Source: Triparma columacea (taxonomy: Eukaryota > Sar > Bolidophyceae > Parmales > Triparmaceae). Taken from it: DNA of 33,985 bases. Numbering within the stretch: position 1 is the stretch's first letter; every line of letters begins with the position of its first letter. Of this stretch, positions 7,364 to 18,621 are shown in pieces. The translations under genes were made by a program, and so were the position numbers. The notes under the pieces were generated by a model that was not told where the DNA came from, searched no databases, and saw nothing but the letters and a program-made list of their open reading frames with translations. The stretch is taken from NCBI GenBank assembly GCA_030267965.1, contig BRYA01000417.1, forward strand, positions 4,865 to 38,849. Reading direction: 5' to 3'.

Positions 7364-10095
7364 ATGGCGAAGAAATCCAAGGTCGTCGACGATCGCTTCT
7401 CCACTTCAACAGCGCAATTCACAAAGCTGAACAAAAAGTCGAAGAAGTCCAAGAAGAGCAAGAACGCCTCCGTAGAAGAACCAGAGGATATCTCCGACTC
7501 CAGGTTCGAGGATGTCCATCGAAATCCCAAGTTTGCGCGATCTTCAAAGGGAAAAGACAACAAGATCGAACTCGATGATCGATTTGCCGCCGTCTTGACT
7601 GACGATAGATTCAAATCCCTTCCTGGTGTAGGAAAAATTGACAAAAAAGGCAAGAGGGTGACGAAGGGTGAAGAGGAAGAAGGGGAAATGGACGCCTTCT
7701 ACAAAGTCGCAGACGCCAATTTGGACTCGAATGAAGATAGCTCGGAGTCGTCCTCCGAAGAAGATCCCGTGAAGGAGAAGATTACGTTCGACACGCCTGA
7801 GGAAAGAATTGCCTACCTCAACGCTGTGGCCAGGGGTGAGATTGAGATATCAGACGAGGAGTCGGAGTCGGACTTTACAGCAGACGAGGAGAGCGAGAGT
7901 GAGGGTGAGGATACAGAATTCGGGAAGGTCGTTGATGGGGACTCGGGAATTTTGGCAGAGAGATTGAACGCTGAGACCATTGAGGTGAGAGTGAGACCGA
8001 GGGTGTCAGTTGTCTAGTTGCCGTCACTTCGCTCCTTCTGAAGCTAATTCCCTCTTCTTCGGTCGTCACTTCGCTCCTACCCTCTTCCAGAACCTGGACA
8101 CCAAATTTCTTGCTTTCCAGAACTTTGAGTGGGACAAGGTAAGGGCCACCGACATCTACGTCCTGATAACCTCCTTTACCTCCCCCGGATCCGTAAAGAA
8201 GGTAGAGGTCTACCCCTCAGACTTTGGTATGGAGAGGATGGAGAAAGATGCTACTCTCGGTCCCCAGGGTTTGTGGAAGGAGAAGGAGGAGAGGGGGGGG
8301 AATGGGGACGGTGAAGACGGCGCCAATAGCGACGAAGATGGCGCCTCAGATGGCGACTCAGATGGGGCCTCAGATGGCGCCTCAGATGGCGCCTCCATCG
8401 ATATGCTGCCGAGCACTACCCACCCGAATCAACAAGAGTCCGATTTTGACCAGGAGAAGGTGAGCCAAAAACACCTCTTATGCGTGTGTCTTTTCTTGTC
8501 CCCCCTCCTAACTACTTTTCTTTTCGCGATTCGTCTCACTCATCGTCTCGCTCGTCGTCTCGCTCATCGTCGCGCTCATTGCTTCGCTCGTCATTCGCAC
8601 AGCTCCGCCGCTACGAGGTATCCAAGCTGAAGTACTACTTTGCCGTGGCGACCTTCACCTCCCATGACGCGGCCAACGTTGCCTACAAGGAGCTGGACGG
8701 CATCGAGTTGGAACATAGTAGTTGCGCCATTGACGTCCGTGCAATCCCTCCCGAGGCTATCTCAAGCGTCTCTCAGAACCGCACAATTAGGGATTCTTGT
8801 GATGCGGTCCCTGCGACCTACGAGGCTCCTGAGTTCATCTCAAAGGCCCTCCAGCAGTCCAACATAGAGTGCTCTTGGGAGGCAGGGGACAACGAGAGGG
8901 CGAACAAGCTCACCAAGTGGGGAGTCGGCACGGACCAGTGGAAAATGATGGGGGAAGGGGACGACTTGAACCTTTACTTAGCGTCCGAGTCCGATTCCTC
9001 CGACAGCGATGAGGAGGGTGGGAGTGGGAAGGCGGCCAAGAAAATGGTGAGAAGGAATGAAAATTGAGGCAGTACTGCTCCAAACACTGACACAAAGAGC
9101 CATTTTCGCACGCCTCGCTTCGCCCGTCACAGAATCTGAGGAAAGCCCTGCTCGGAGTAAACAGCGACGAGGAAGACGAGGAGATGGGGGATGACGAGGA
9201 GGACATCGTTCAGGGTAACATGTCCATGACGCTATCTTCTAAGACCCAAGACCTCAAGGATAAACTCAATGAGAAGAAGGAGAGAGAGCTTAACGGGGAG
9301 CTGACGCCCTGGGAAAAGTACCAAGAGAAGAGGAAGGAGAAGAGGAGGGCGAGGAAGGCCGAGGCCAGGAAAGCCAGGAAGGGAGGGGAGGGGGGGGATA
9401 GTGATGACGACAAGAATGGCGGCGGCCTCCTTGGGAATTCGGATGATGACTCTGTGCCAGATTGGGCGGCGGACGAAGATTTGATGATGGGAGGAGGGGG
9501 AAGCGACGAGGACGAGGACGGCGGCGGGTTCTTCCTCGAATCGGACGAAGAGGAGATGACCCCCAAGAAGGACAAGAAGGATAATAAGAAGAAGAAGAAG
9601 GGTAAAAACAGGGAAGAAGCCGCGGGGAAGGACTTGAAGCGCAGCAAAGCCTCCAAGGAGCAGCTCAAGGCCCTTGTCGACCCTGACGACGATGAGAACG
9701 ACTTCGACATGAGGGGCATAGAGCGCATCGAGAAGATGAAGGGAAAGAAGCTGTCTAGGCAGCGCAAGAAGAAGGAAGAAAGGAGGGCAAAGGACGTTGC
9801 AGGCACAGGTTTCAAAATCAACGCTTCTGACGACCGATTTGCCGCCGTGTTCGATGGAGATAATCCGTCGTTTGCAATCGACACCACGGCGAACGAGTTC
9901 AAGAAGACCGAGGCAATGAACACTGTGCTGGAAACTGTCAACAAAAACAGGAAGAAGAGGAAGAAGAAGGCAAAGAATGTGGACGCCAACGCCAACCCAC
10001 CGGAAGGGGACCAGGGCGGGTTGACGGGGGGAGCAGGGGTTCTCTCCTCACTCGTCAGTTCGCTCAAGAGCAAGGTAAAGAAACAAAAGACGTGA
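7364..10095 (+). CDS. ESF1: ESF1 homologue, nucleolar pre-rRNA processing factor
   Basis: Exons 7364-7984, 8091-8459, 8603-9046 and 9133-10095, joined in phase 0 at three introns of 106, 143 and 86 nt, give 798 residues. ESF1 is required for 40S pre-ribosome assembly and 18S rRNA maturation in the nucleolus. The order of landmarks fits: repeated D-R-F motifs near the N-terminus (VDDRF, DDRFAAV, DDRFK), the central RRM-like block FEWDKVRATDIYVLI with VEVYPSDFGMERM, then LRRYEVSKLKYYFAV, and at the C-terminus the NUC153 signature DDRFAAVFDGDNPSFAID (about 709-726) followed by EFKKTEAMN. Long Asp/Glu/Ser and Lys runs are typical of nucleolar proteins. Exon 2 contains a 12-bp in-frame repeat. All three introns carry TCGCTC-like sequence. 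The product is clear; the exact exon 2 acceptor could shift by 30 nt to a second CAG at 8118-8120. Confidence 0.92.
8338..8397 (+). repeat. 12-bp in-frame tandem repeat in ESF1 exon 2
   Basis: Five units of the form gatggcgcctca with single-base variants encode Asp-Gly-Ala/Asp-Ser tetrapeptides. They extend an acidic low-complexity insertion within the central ESF1 domain, so copy number changes would be frame neutral. Confidence 0.9.
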
Positions 10096-10356
10096 ACATT
10101 TTTCCACAAAACCACAAAAAAATGGTCTTCTTATTTTGACCCTCAACTAAAATATTGAAATATATCCGACTTTACCCTCAAGCAACACGAATCTACATCT
10201 CCGTGCCCTCCTTTGCCCAACTTCTTCCCACCACTACCTCCACGGTACCCAAAAGTAACGTATTTTACCCAAACCACCACCAACACCTCATTCTCGGCGT
10301 CAGGTCCTGATATTTTACCCAATTTGCAACTTCTTAGTTGACCTCAATCCTTCTAT

Positions 10357-11475
10357 ATGCAGAATGTATTGGAATACCACGGTCAATTGAATGCTGAGCT
10401 GACTTCTGCGAACAACAGGGTCGATATTCTTCAGAAAAAGATCAACGATCTGAACGGAGATCGTCTGTCGCTGGAGAAGGAGACACTAACCCTGGGTACG
10501 AATTCTTTGGCTCTGGAGCGTGAATCTGACGTGTTGCAGTCTGCAGTGGACGACTATCCACCAGAGTCTGACGCCCTTCCTTCACTCTTATCGGTCAATG
10601 TTCGTCTCAAGAAGGTGAGGAAGAGTGGTCTTGTGTTACATTTATATATCGCATCTCCGCCTTCGCCGCCCAAATTAAACTGGCGCTCAACGTGTCTCGC
10701 TCTCCACTCCCAGTCCTTCGACCTGCAGACTCACCTTGTCAAGTCCAAGAAAAGGAAGTTTGTTGGTGATTGCGATAGGCTTCGCTACAACGTTACCCAG
10801 TTGATATCTGCCTCCACCTCGTTGTCCCAGAAGCCCTCACCTCCCTGTAAGTCCCCTTGCGATATCAGGGCCGTCGAGAGCAAGCTCTCCGAGGCTCGCT
10901 CTTGCCTGACGAAAAATCAAGATGTGTTGGACTCCATCCTTCAGAATGCAGAGGACGCCAAGTCTCGCGTTGCGGAGCTTCAGACGAAGTTGAAGCGTAG
11001 AAATCAGGAGACGAAGGTCAGTTTCGCGCTAGATTTTAGTCTTGGCCAACTGTAGCTTACTATTGCGCTCGCCGATCACTCACATCCCACACACCGCCCA
11101 CATGGCCCAAACCGCGTGCAGGACCTCAACGCTGCCCACGCCGTCATCTCCTCCAAAATATCCACCCTCTGCGTGTCCCTCGCCTCTCGCGGACGTCAGC
11201 TCTCCCCGAACCCTTCCATTGCCCCTCATAATCCGTACACCAACGACGAACAAAAAGTCACTTCCTCCTGTCCCACCCTTTCCGACAACCAAATGTACGA
11301 AACTCCGAGTTCCTCCGCCACTATCCACCCCCAAGCTTTCATGCCAAAGCCCCGCGCTTCCCGTTCTCGCCAGCGCATCCTCGACTCCTTCCCCGTCATC
11401 GGCGGCCTCGAAGAGTCTGACGCTGACGACTCTGACGACGAGCTACTATTCCCGACCCGCAAGCTCTTCAAATGA
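10357..11475 (+). CDS. Predicted coiled-coil protein, function unknown
   Basis: Exons 10357-10614, 10714-11016 and 11122-11475, joined in phase 0, give 304 residues. I do not recognise the family. Residues 1-86 (LNAELTSANNRVDILQKKIN onward) and about 90-190 (LSEARSCLTKNQDVLDSILQ, VAELQTKLKRR) have heptad-like spacing of Leu/Ile/Val expected of a coiled coil. The C-terminal third is Ser/Pro-rich, then acidic (ESDADDSDDE), ending in the basic tail FPTRKLFK. The first intron is 99 nt with no in-frame stop, so an unspliced product of 337 residues is also possible. The gene lies 261 bp downstream of ESF1 on the same strand and converges with CFAP44. A role in a cytoskeletal or kinetochore-like complex would be speculation. 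Confidence 0.7.
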
Positions 11476-11575
11476 AACCATACACTAAAAACAAAATAGA
11501 ACACGTTGATTCATAAACCTTTCTCGATTATCACACACCCCCACCTGCTATCCAGATTCAATTGGCTCGCTGCCC

Positions 11576-14500
11576 CTACACCGCCTCCTCCTGAAATGCC
11601 TCGCCTCCCATCTCCGCATCGGGAGCATCCATGGCCATTACGTCTCCCCCGGCGATAAGCTCGGGGGGAGGAGGTGGAGCGTAGATGTGTCCCCCCTTCC
11701 TCCTGAGTAGGTTGATTTCCGCCTTGAGGGCATCGACCTCCTTGGCCTGGAGCTTCACCAAAGCAACCAGCCTGTTCCTTTCCTCGGTCTCCTGCCTCAC
11801 AGTCGGCCCGTCGTCCGCAACCTGCATGCCTCCGCCCTTCCCGTTCAATTCTTTCTCCAAGAAAAACTGTCTTCCGTTGAGACTGGCAATGTTGTTGAGC
11901 TTTTCAGTGTTGATATTTGTGAGCTGCAAGAGCTTCTCCTTGAGCTTCCTGCTCTTCCCCTGCATCGCGAAGACCTCCTTTTCGTTGCTGATCTCCAAGG
12001 TCTTGCTCTTTTTCTTTAGCTCGGCTTCATCGTTGTTGACGCTGATCTTGTCCAGCTCTCCGATGTCTATAATCTGGCCAAATTTGAGCATTTGGATCTC
12101 CTCGCACTCCTTCTCCTTCTGGGCGATCTCCTTCTCCCTCGCCAGCTTGTCCTTCTCCAGGGCCCTCTTCTCCTTGTGCAGTCCGCCGAAGTTAGCCTTG
12201 TCGACAACGATCTCTTCCTTGAGCTCGCCAATCCTAGCCTTGAGCTTCTCCATCGTAGCCTCGCTGAAGATGGCGCACTCGTCAATCTTAACACTGTCCC
12301 TAAGAACGACTGGATTCTCCGGTACTTCCACGTCGTTCCCTTCGCTATCAACATCCTTCTTCCACAACTTTATCTGACCAATCTTGAGGGGCACCGCCAC
12401 CAAGAGCTCGTTGATCTCCTTCTGCTTCTCCGTCTGGAACCTGAGGATCTCGACCTCCGTGCTCTTAAGGTCCTTGTCGATCTGCCTCTCCCTTCCAATA
12501 TGTCGATCGTGAGCCTTCTTCAGATCGTCAAGCTCCTTCTGGAACTCGTTCAAGGTCTCCTCCTGGTCAAGCCTCTTTTCCCTCAGCGCGATTATCGTCT
12601 CGTAAAGGTGGGTGTCGCAGCCGGGAGGGCAGCTGTCATCCACCTCTTCCTCATCGTCGTCGTCGTCGTCGTCGGAGTCGTAGTCATCGTCATCTTCCTC
12701 CTCGCTATCCATCTCGTCGTCGTCGTCGTCGTTGTTCCTAACTTTTTTCCTCTTGATCTTCCTCTTGAAAATCTTCAGAAGCTGTTCGTAAAACCCGTTG
12801 CTCTCAGGAACGATCTTCTTGAACTCCTCCATTATTTCGTGTTCCTTAGCGGTCCACTCCTCCAAGTCCACACCTTTCGTCTCCAACCTGCCGTGGCAGT
12901 CGCTGATGCTAGCAACGACCTCCGCCTTGTCCCTCTGGCACTTCTCCAGCTTGTTCGTCAACATCTTGTCCTTCGCCTCGAAGTCCTGCAGGAGCTTCAG
13001 CTCCTTGCTCAAAACAAGCATCCTGAGTTCAGCCGCCTTGAGCTCCGTGGCGAACACAAGCCTGTCCTTCCTCAGCATGCTGATCTGGTCATCAACGCTC
13101 TTGACGTCGGACTCGATTTTGTCGACGAGTGTCGCCCTCTGGAACGTGAGCTTCTTCCTAGTCTCGCTCATCTCGTCCTTCTCCATCTGGCTCAGGGTGC
13201 TTTCCTCCTCGTAAACGGGCATCTCCCCATGAGTCTCGGAGTCGAAGGTAGCGCGCAGAATGGGGAGGCTGCTTGCAAGCTTAAGGGCCTCTTCGTCCCA
13301 CTCGCTTCCTCCGGCGTTGACCGTTGTTTCCTTGCCAACCGCCCGAAGCGACTTACTTGGGACAGCCGCCATGGGGCACACTGCCTTGGAAACGTCCCCG
13401 TCAGCGCTCGCCGCGCTCTTGAGAAATGCGTCCACGTCCTCCTGGGTGAAAAACGACCTGTCCTCGGGGTACTCACTGGACATGAGCTTGGGCTCCCACA
13501 AGTCCTTGCTCAGCTGGCTCTGCCCGAGCTGCTTGTCAATGTTCCTGATCCTCTCGTTGCAGGCCTTAACACTCTGGTAAGTTTCACATTTGGCGTCCCT
13601 GGCCGCAGTCAGCCTCTTGTTAAATTTGACCTGAATGTTGTAAACACTCTCAATCAACAAAACCAGCTGCCTCATCTTTCTGTCGGCGTTGACCTGCTGC
13701 TCCTCGGGCACCTCGTAGCCCTCGGCCGTCTTAATTTTGTAGTCTCCCAAGTTCTTTATGGCGGCTTCGATGGCCTTGACATCCCTGGGATCGTCGGCGT
13801 CATCCGCTGGCTTCATCTCAGTGAGCTCGTCCATGGCCTGCTGCCTTTGCATTCTCATCATTTTCCTCTTCTCCGGCATGGTAAGCTTTTTTTCGTTGCC
13901 CTCGTCGTCCAATCCAAGATCGGCAATTGTGATCCTCTGCTTGGTGGCACGAGAGGCCCTTTGGGTCCTGCGACTACTTCCAGATCCTCCGGAGAACGTG
14001 GTACCCCTGGAATTACCACCGCTCTCGCCATCCATGACGCTGTGCGTAAGATCCAGCAGGTCTTGGAGCTCGGGGCTGAGCTTACGGGTTGGGAAGGAAG
14101 GGACGGCCAGGTTGTTCTTCATTCCGTGTACACAAAAGGGCTCCCACTCGAGCACCTCAATGAACTCCTTCTGGAGCTTACTCAACCTGATAAAGCTCTT
14201 CTCGCTCTCGTGGGCGCACTCGAGCTGGACCTCCTCGATCATGTGCCTTCCCTGCTCGGCGAGAATCTCGTCGTACTCGGGGTCAACCCTGAGTTCTTCG
14301 GCAGTAAGCTGCAACTCAATGGGAAGTTTCGTGTTCTTCTTGACCAAGTCCGAATACTCCTTCTGCATGGCGATTATGACCTCCCTGACGCTGTCCTTCT
14401 TCTTCTCGGCGGCAAGCTTCCTCGCGTCTTCCTCTTTCCGAAGCTTCTCGTCCTGGATGCTGTAAGCAGCGTCGTCGGTGATGTCCTCGACCGCGGCTGC

Positions 14501-16961
14501 TGCGGCAGCCGCTGCTTTCTCCTGTCCTTCCTTGGAGGACGAGAAAACTTCCTGAAATCCTTCGGGAGGGACGGAGGAGCCCTCACCAGAATCCTCAAAG
14601 TTGAACAAGGAGTCCGGGAGCGTCTCCTCGATCTTGGCACCACCTTTGGCCTTTACAGCCGCGTCGGTGACGCCCTGTGGGTTGAGGCGATGAATGGCCA
14701 AAAGACCGTCAAAGCCCACCGAGAGGAGGAACTCATCATCAAAGGAGAGGGCGGCCCCGCTTGAACCTCCAGAGGAAGATTCGTGGATGGTGTACTTGGT
14801 GAAGAAACCGAGCTCCTCGTTGGGGCGCACGGTGACGCTACCATCGTCGAACGTGGTGACGACGAATTTCTTCGAGGAACTATAACAAATTTGCTTCACC
14901 TTGGCAATGTCGTGGATGTCCACGTTGTGGGTTGCCACACCGCTGTGGTACTCGCCGAGGCTGTACTCGTCGCCAAACTTTCCCTCGAATATCTTGCCGG
15001 CCTTTTCGGCTCCGAGACCAACCAAAAAGTTGTCCTTGTCGTCGCCCGTCTTGTAGCAGGCGTAGCAGATTGGGGGGTTGACAATCTCAGCGGGCTCATC
15101 AGCCTTGTCGTCTCCCTTCTTCTCCTCGGTGTCCTCCTCCGAGGTGTCCTTCATGACGGGACGGTCCTTGTACTTGTAAGTGGTTGTCTTGGGCTCCATC
15201 TCGAAGCTGTTGGCGCTAATAGCGGAGATTCCATCGGAGATAGCCATCTCGACCATGGTGTTGGCAAAAGAGTAGAGAAGAGCCGTGCTATCTTCCTTCC
15301 ACGACAGAGAGGTGATGGGGGCCTCGTCTTCGGAGGTGACAAAGCCAATCGGCGTGTATGACCCGCTTGGGTCCGAGGGGTCGGGGCACTTGATCACGAA
15401 ACAGATGCCGTCCCTTCCTCCAGTAGCGACATACTTTCCGTCTGGAGAGTACGAAATGACAGTCACTGGACCATTGTGGGGCTTCGTGACCTGCTTCAGG
15501 GTCAGAGAGTCGCCGTCGAAGGTGAAGCACCTCATGACACCGTCTTCGAAGCCTACAGTGAAAGTCTTTCCGGTCTTGTCCACTGTGACGGGGGGGACGG
15601 TGATGGAAGTGCAGCCATGGTTGTTCTTGTGAGAGGCCACGACAGTCTTGTTGACGTAGTCCCATATAAAGACGTTGCCGTCCGAGCCTGCTGTGGCGCA
15701 GTAGTGGTCAACGGGGGACGCGGCGATGCCCACGATGGAGCCAGAGTGGAAGGTCCACAGGGATTCCCTGGTGTCGGCGGAAGTGGCAGTCTTAGACTGG
15801 CGGTAGAGAGCACCGTTGGCGTCCTCGACGAAGTAGGAATCCCCCGAGTCGACCACGTGCTTGATGGAAACGTCGGGTCCGAGAGGGATGGTCTTCTTGG
15901 GCATGATAGGGTAGTCCATTGTGATGTCCGAGTCGACCTCGGCAACGTCGATGTCGTTGAAGGACCAGAACTTGATGTTTCCATCGGCTCCAGCTGAGAT
16001 GATCATGTCAAGCTCCCTGTCGTGAACGATGCTATAGACTCCCCCTTTGTGCGCGGGGACGTCACCGAAGATGAGGTCCTCGCCAGCTTTTTCGTACATG
16101 AGATCGGGGGTGGAGGAGGAGGTAACGAGGCGGCACTTAACAAAGTTGCCCTCCCAAAGAAGAAGGTGGCCGGACTCGGAACTAGAGACGACCTTGGAGT
16201 CGGGGAGTTCCACGAAGGCCTCAATGTCGGAGAGGTCAATCTTTCCGAACTTTCCAATCTCTCCCTGAAGCTTGAGTCCAGTGAATGTCTTTGCCATGTT
16301 CCAGAAGCGAATGTGTCCCGTCCCGGAGGTAGTAAGACGCCCCGCGCCCTCTTCTTTGGAAAAGGCGACATTATAGACATCCTGTCCGAAGGCCTTAGTG
16401 TGGAGGGTAATCCTCTCCTCCGCCCAGTCCCAGACAGTGAGCAGGAAGTCGGGGCTCTGGCCGACTGAGGAGAGGAGGGTGCCATCGGGGGAGAAGTCGA
16501 GGGAGGCGTACCCGCGTTCAGTTCCAAGCTTAAGCACCTTGGTCACGGTCATGGCGGGGAAAGAGTACATGTAGATGCAAGGGTTCATCCCATTGCAACC
16601 GACAGCAATCATGGTCTTATCGGGGGAGAAGGTGAAGGCGCCAATTGAACCACCGTCGAGACCGAGCAGAAATGTGCGTTTCTTGGGTGCGAGCGAAGTG
16701 AGCGGCGGGGGGAGGGTGAGAAGGAGGGGTTTGGGAAGGGGATGGGGAGGGGATGGAGTGGTCGGATCTCACCTTTGTTTCAATATTGTACGTAACGAGA
16801 GTGTTACCGGCAATATACATCATGACATTCTCTTCAAGCTGTACAATGTTCTGCCGTTTCGACACGTCCATACCAGAAACAGAGTAAAGTGAGGAGATAT
16901 TACGAGGCAACTCGTGCTCTGCCCGAGGAGCCAAGAGGACTTTGGGGTTGTAGGTGGCCAT
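11576..16961 (-). CDS. CFAP44: Cilia- and flagella-associated protein 44 (WD-repeat, coiled-coil)
   Basis: A 63-codon exon (16961-16773), a 91-nt phase-0 intron and one 5106-nt exon (16681-11576) give 1764 residues. The N-terminal 680 residues are WD40 repeats (HSGSIVGIAASPVDHYCATAG, HNGPVTVISYSPDGKYVATG, with FIWDY and IKFWSF strand ends). The rest is highly charged coiled coil. An Asp/Glu run (about 1377-1410) precedes CPPGCDTHLYETIIALREKR and ends in a stretch including NELLVAVPLKIGQIKLW, which resembles CFAP44 rather than its partner CFAP43. The pair forms the tether linking inner-arm dynein f to the axonemal doublet, so its presence implies a lineage that makes, or recently made, motile flagella. 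The splice junction restores NIETK-KRTFLLGLDGGSIG; its acceptor is AAG rather than CAG or TAG. Confidence 0.88.
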
Positions 16962-17337
16962 GGTGGAGTGGGAGGTGTAAAATAGTAGGGAATGAAGGAG
17001 TAGGGTTGAGGGAGAGTGTTCTGGAGGGCGCGAGGGGAAGGAGAGGATGAGAAAGTGAGGCTCAAGTAAAAGCTGTTGGGCCGGGGGAGCACTGGGGAAT
17101 GAAGGATGCGCTTGTTTTCAAAGGCCCAGAGGAAGTTCAGTTACTCTATTTTTTAGCAATCGTCCCAAAACGTCAATTTGATGGGACTAAAAACGTACGT
17201 TGGTTGTCCCAAAACTTTGTGTTAAAATCAGGCCAAAGTCCGACAAAAGGAGAATCTGTTTTGTGCAATCATGTCACTAAGTCAGAAAGAAGTGGAGACT
17301 TACAAGCCAACACGCCAGGGATAAAGAAGCCCCACAC
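16962..17337. promoter_or_regulatory. Divergent intergenic region, CFAP44 / membrane protein
   Basis: The 376 bp between two opposite start codons should contain both promoters. GTCCCAAAAC occurs twice on the plus strand (17162-17171 and 17206-17215), 44 bp apart. Small open frames here (for example from 17099) have no family resemblance and I do not call them. No TATA-like element stands out. Confidence 0.4.
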
Positions 17338-18363
17338 ATGGATAAAGAACAGTTGAACGCGAAGTCTACCAAGGCCTCTCCCTTCTCTATATTTTTCACC
17401 CCACCACCTCCCCCCTCGTCCTCCCTCTCTTCGGAACCTCCACCCAAGCACGAAACCTCGTCTTCCATCACTTCGTTCCTTTCCTCAATAGAAAGTGGCA
17501 CGCCTTTCTTGAAGCACGACCTTCTCACAAGGTCAGCTGGCAACATTGTGGTTGCTCCTCCCCAAGGTCTCTATCCTGCGATTGCCCTCATTCCCACGCT
17601 CGGCGTGCTTCCCGAATACGACACTGTTGCATCTCACCTTGTGGGGTTCGGCCCGATGTTTCTTGCGAGCGTAGGCAGCGTGATCGCTCAGATCACTGCC
17701 GTATACTACATCAACATAATCGGCGACGAGAAGGAAACGAATCCGGATGGGTCAGCTCAACAAAACACGAGCGCTCCCCTCCGATTGGTCTGCCTTGCGG
17801 TCTTCATCATGGTTCAATTGAGTGAAATAAAAGCGGCGATTGAATTCTTGGATTACGTGGTTTTCGTTCCTTCCGTCCCTTCCGCCCACATCCCCGTGTT
17901 GCGAGAGAGAAATGTGAAGCTTCTCACTACGAGGACTGTTGTGAAGAACGACAGGGGGGAGGAATTTGTTGTGGAAGGCTTCGCTGGGGGGGGATTCACT
18001 CCGTTTGGTCGAATCTGGGCGCTGATTTGGTGCCTCACTGACGGGATCGTTAATTCCGTAGTGCTCATTTACGGCAGCATGTTCGTCCTGTACAGTGGGA
18101 CGAACGAGGACCTCATACTGAACGCCGTGGCGCTCAATTTCATTAGCAAGATAGACGATACGGCCTACGATTTCCTCATCACTAAAATGGTGAAGGGGTG
18201 GATCGCAGAATTGCCACAAGTTGGGCTCGTTGTTGGGGCCACCACGGGAAAGCACAGGGTGGGTCGGATGAGACTCGTGTCTCAAATTTTAGGGCAGTGG
18301 ATTCAAGTGTTGGTTTTGATAGTCGCTACCTTGGTCTGCTGGCCTGGCACAATGACGAGCTAG
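17338..18363 (+). CDS. Multi-pass membrane protein, uncharacterised
   Basis: A single exon of 341 residues. The first 50 residues are Pro/Ser-rich and probably disordered. At least four hydrophobic segments follow: FGPMFLASVGSVIAQITAVY, LRLVCLAVFIMVQLSEIKAA, WCLTDGIVNSVVLIYGSMFV, and near the end LVSQILGQWIQVLVLIVATL. The block LILNAVALNFISKIDDTAYD looks like a conserved motif seen in uncharacterised membrane proteins of marine protists, but I cannot name the family or a substrate. The conserved Asp/Glu near membrane segments could suggest ion or solute handling; this is inference only. It is divergent from CFAP44 and 258 bp upstream of the next gene. Confidence 0.75.
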   Translation: MDKEQLNAKSTKASPFSIFFTPPPPPSSSLSSEPPPKHETSSSITSFLSSIESGTPFLKHDLLTRSAGNIVVAPPQGLYPAIALIPTLGVLPEYDTVASHLVGFGPMFLASVGSVIAQITAVYYINIIGDEKETNPDGSAQQNTSAPLRLVCLAVFIMVQLSEIKAAIEFLDYVVFVPSVPSAHIPVLRERNVKLLTTRTVVKNDRGEEFVVEGFAGGGFTPFGRIWALIWCLTDGIVNSVVLIYGSMFVLYSGTNEDLILNAVALNFISKIDDTAYDFLITKMVKGWIAELPQVGLVVGATTGKHRVGRMRLVSQILGQWIQVLVLIVATLVCWPGTMTS

Positions 18364-18621
18364 CTTACAATCCTCAATCATGTGGTAATTTTGACAATGT
18401 TTTCCCCTACAATTGCGATCAAGTGCCCACGTTGCCTAATCGGCTCCCAATCAGGCGCGTATCAAATGCTCACTTTAAAATAAAACAGATTTTTGAGCAA
18501 AACTGTAGGAAGTTCGAAGTCCAGGTTGTTCTACGAATCTTCATCCATCATTTTCGGGTTCCCTCACCACCACCTATTATCCACCTTCACCTTTTTCCTC
18601 TACACCTCAACAACCTGACTA

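Noticed and set aside
9210..10115. 301-codon frame antisense to ESF1 exon 4
   Set aside because: Ser/Phe-rich mirror of an acidic and Lys-rich region; the plus strand carries the NUC153 motif.
12092..14764. 890-codon open frame antisense to CFAP44
   Set aside because: It is Leu-rich throughout because Lys/Glu codons of the coiled coil read as Leu codons in reverse. It has no domain pattern and lies wholly within a well supported exon.
17099..17356. 85-codon frame before the membrane protein gene
   Set aside because: Short, no pattern, and out of frame with the well supported 17338 gene.
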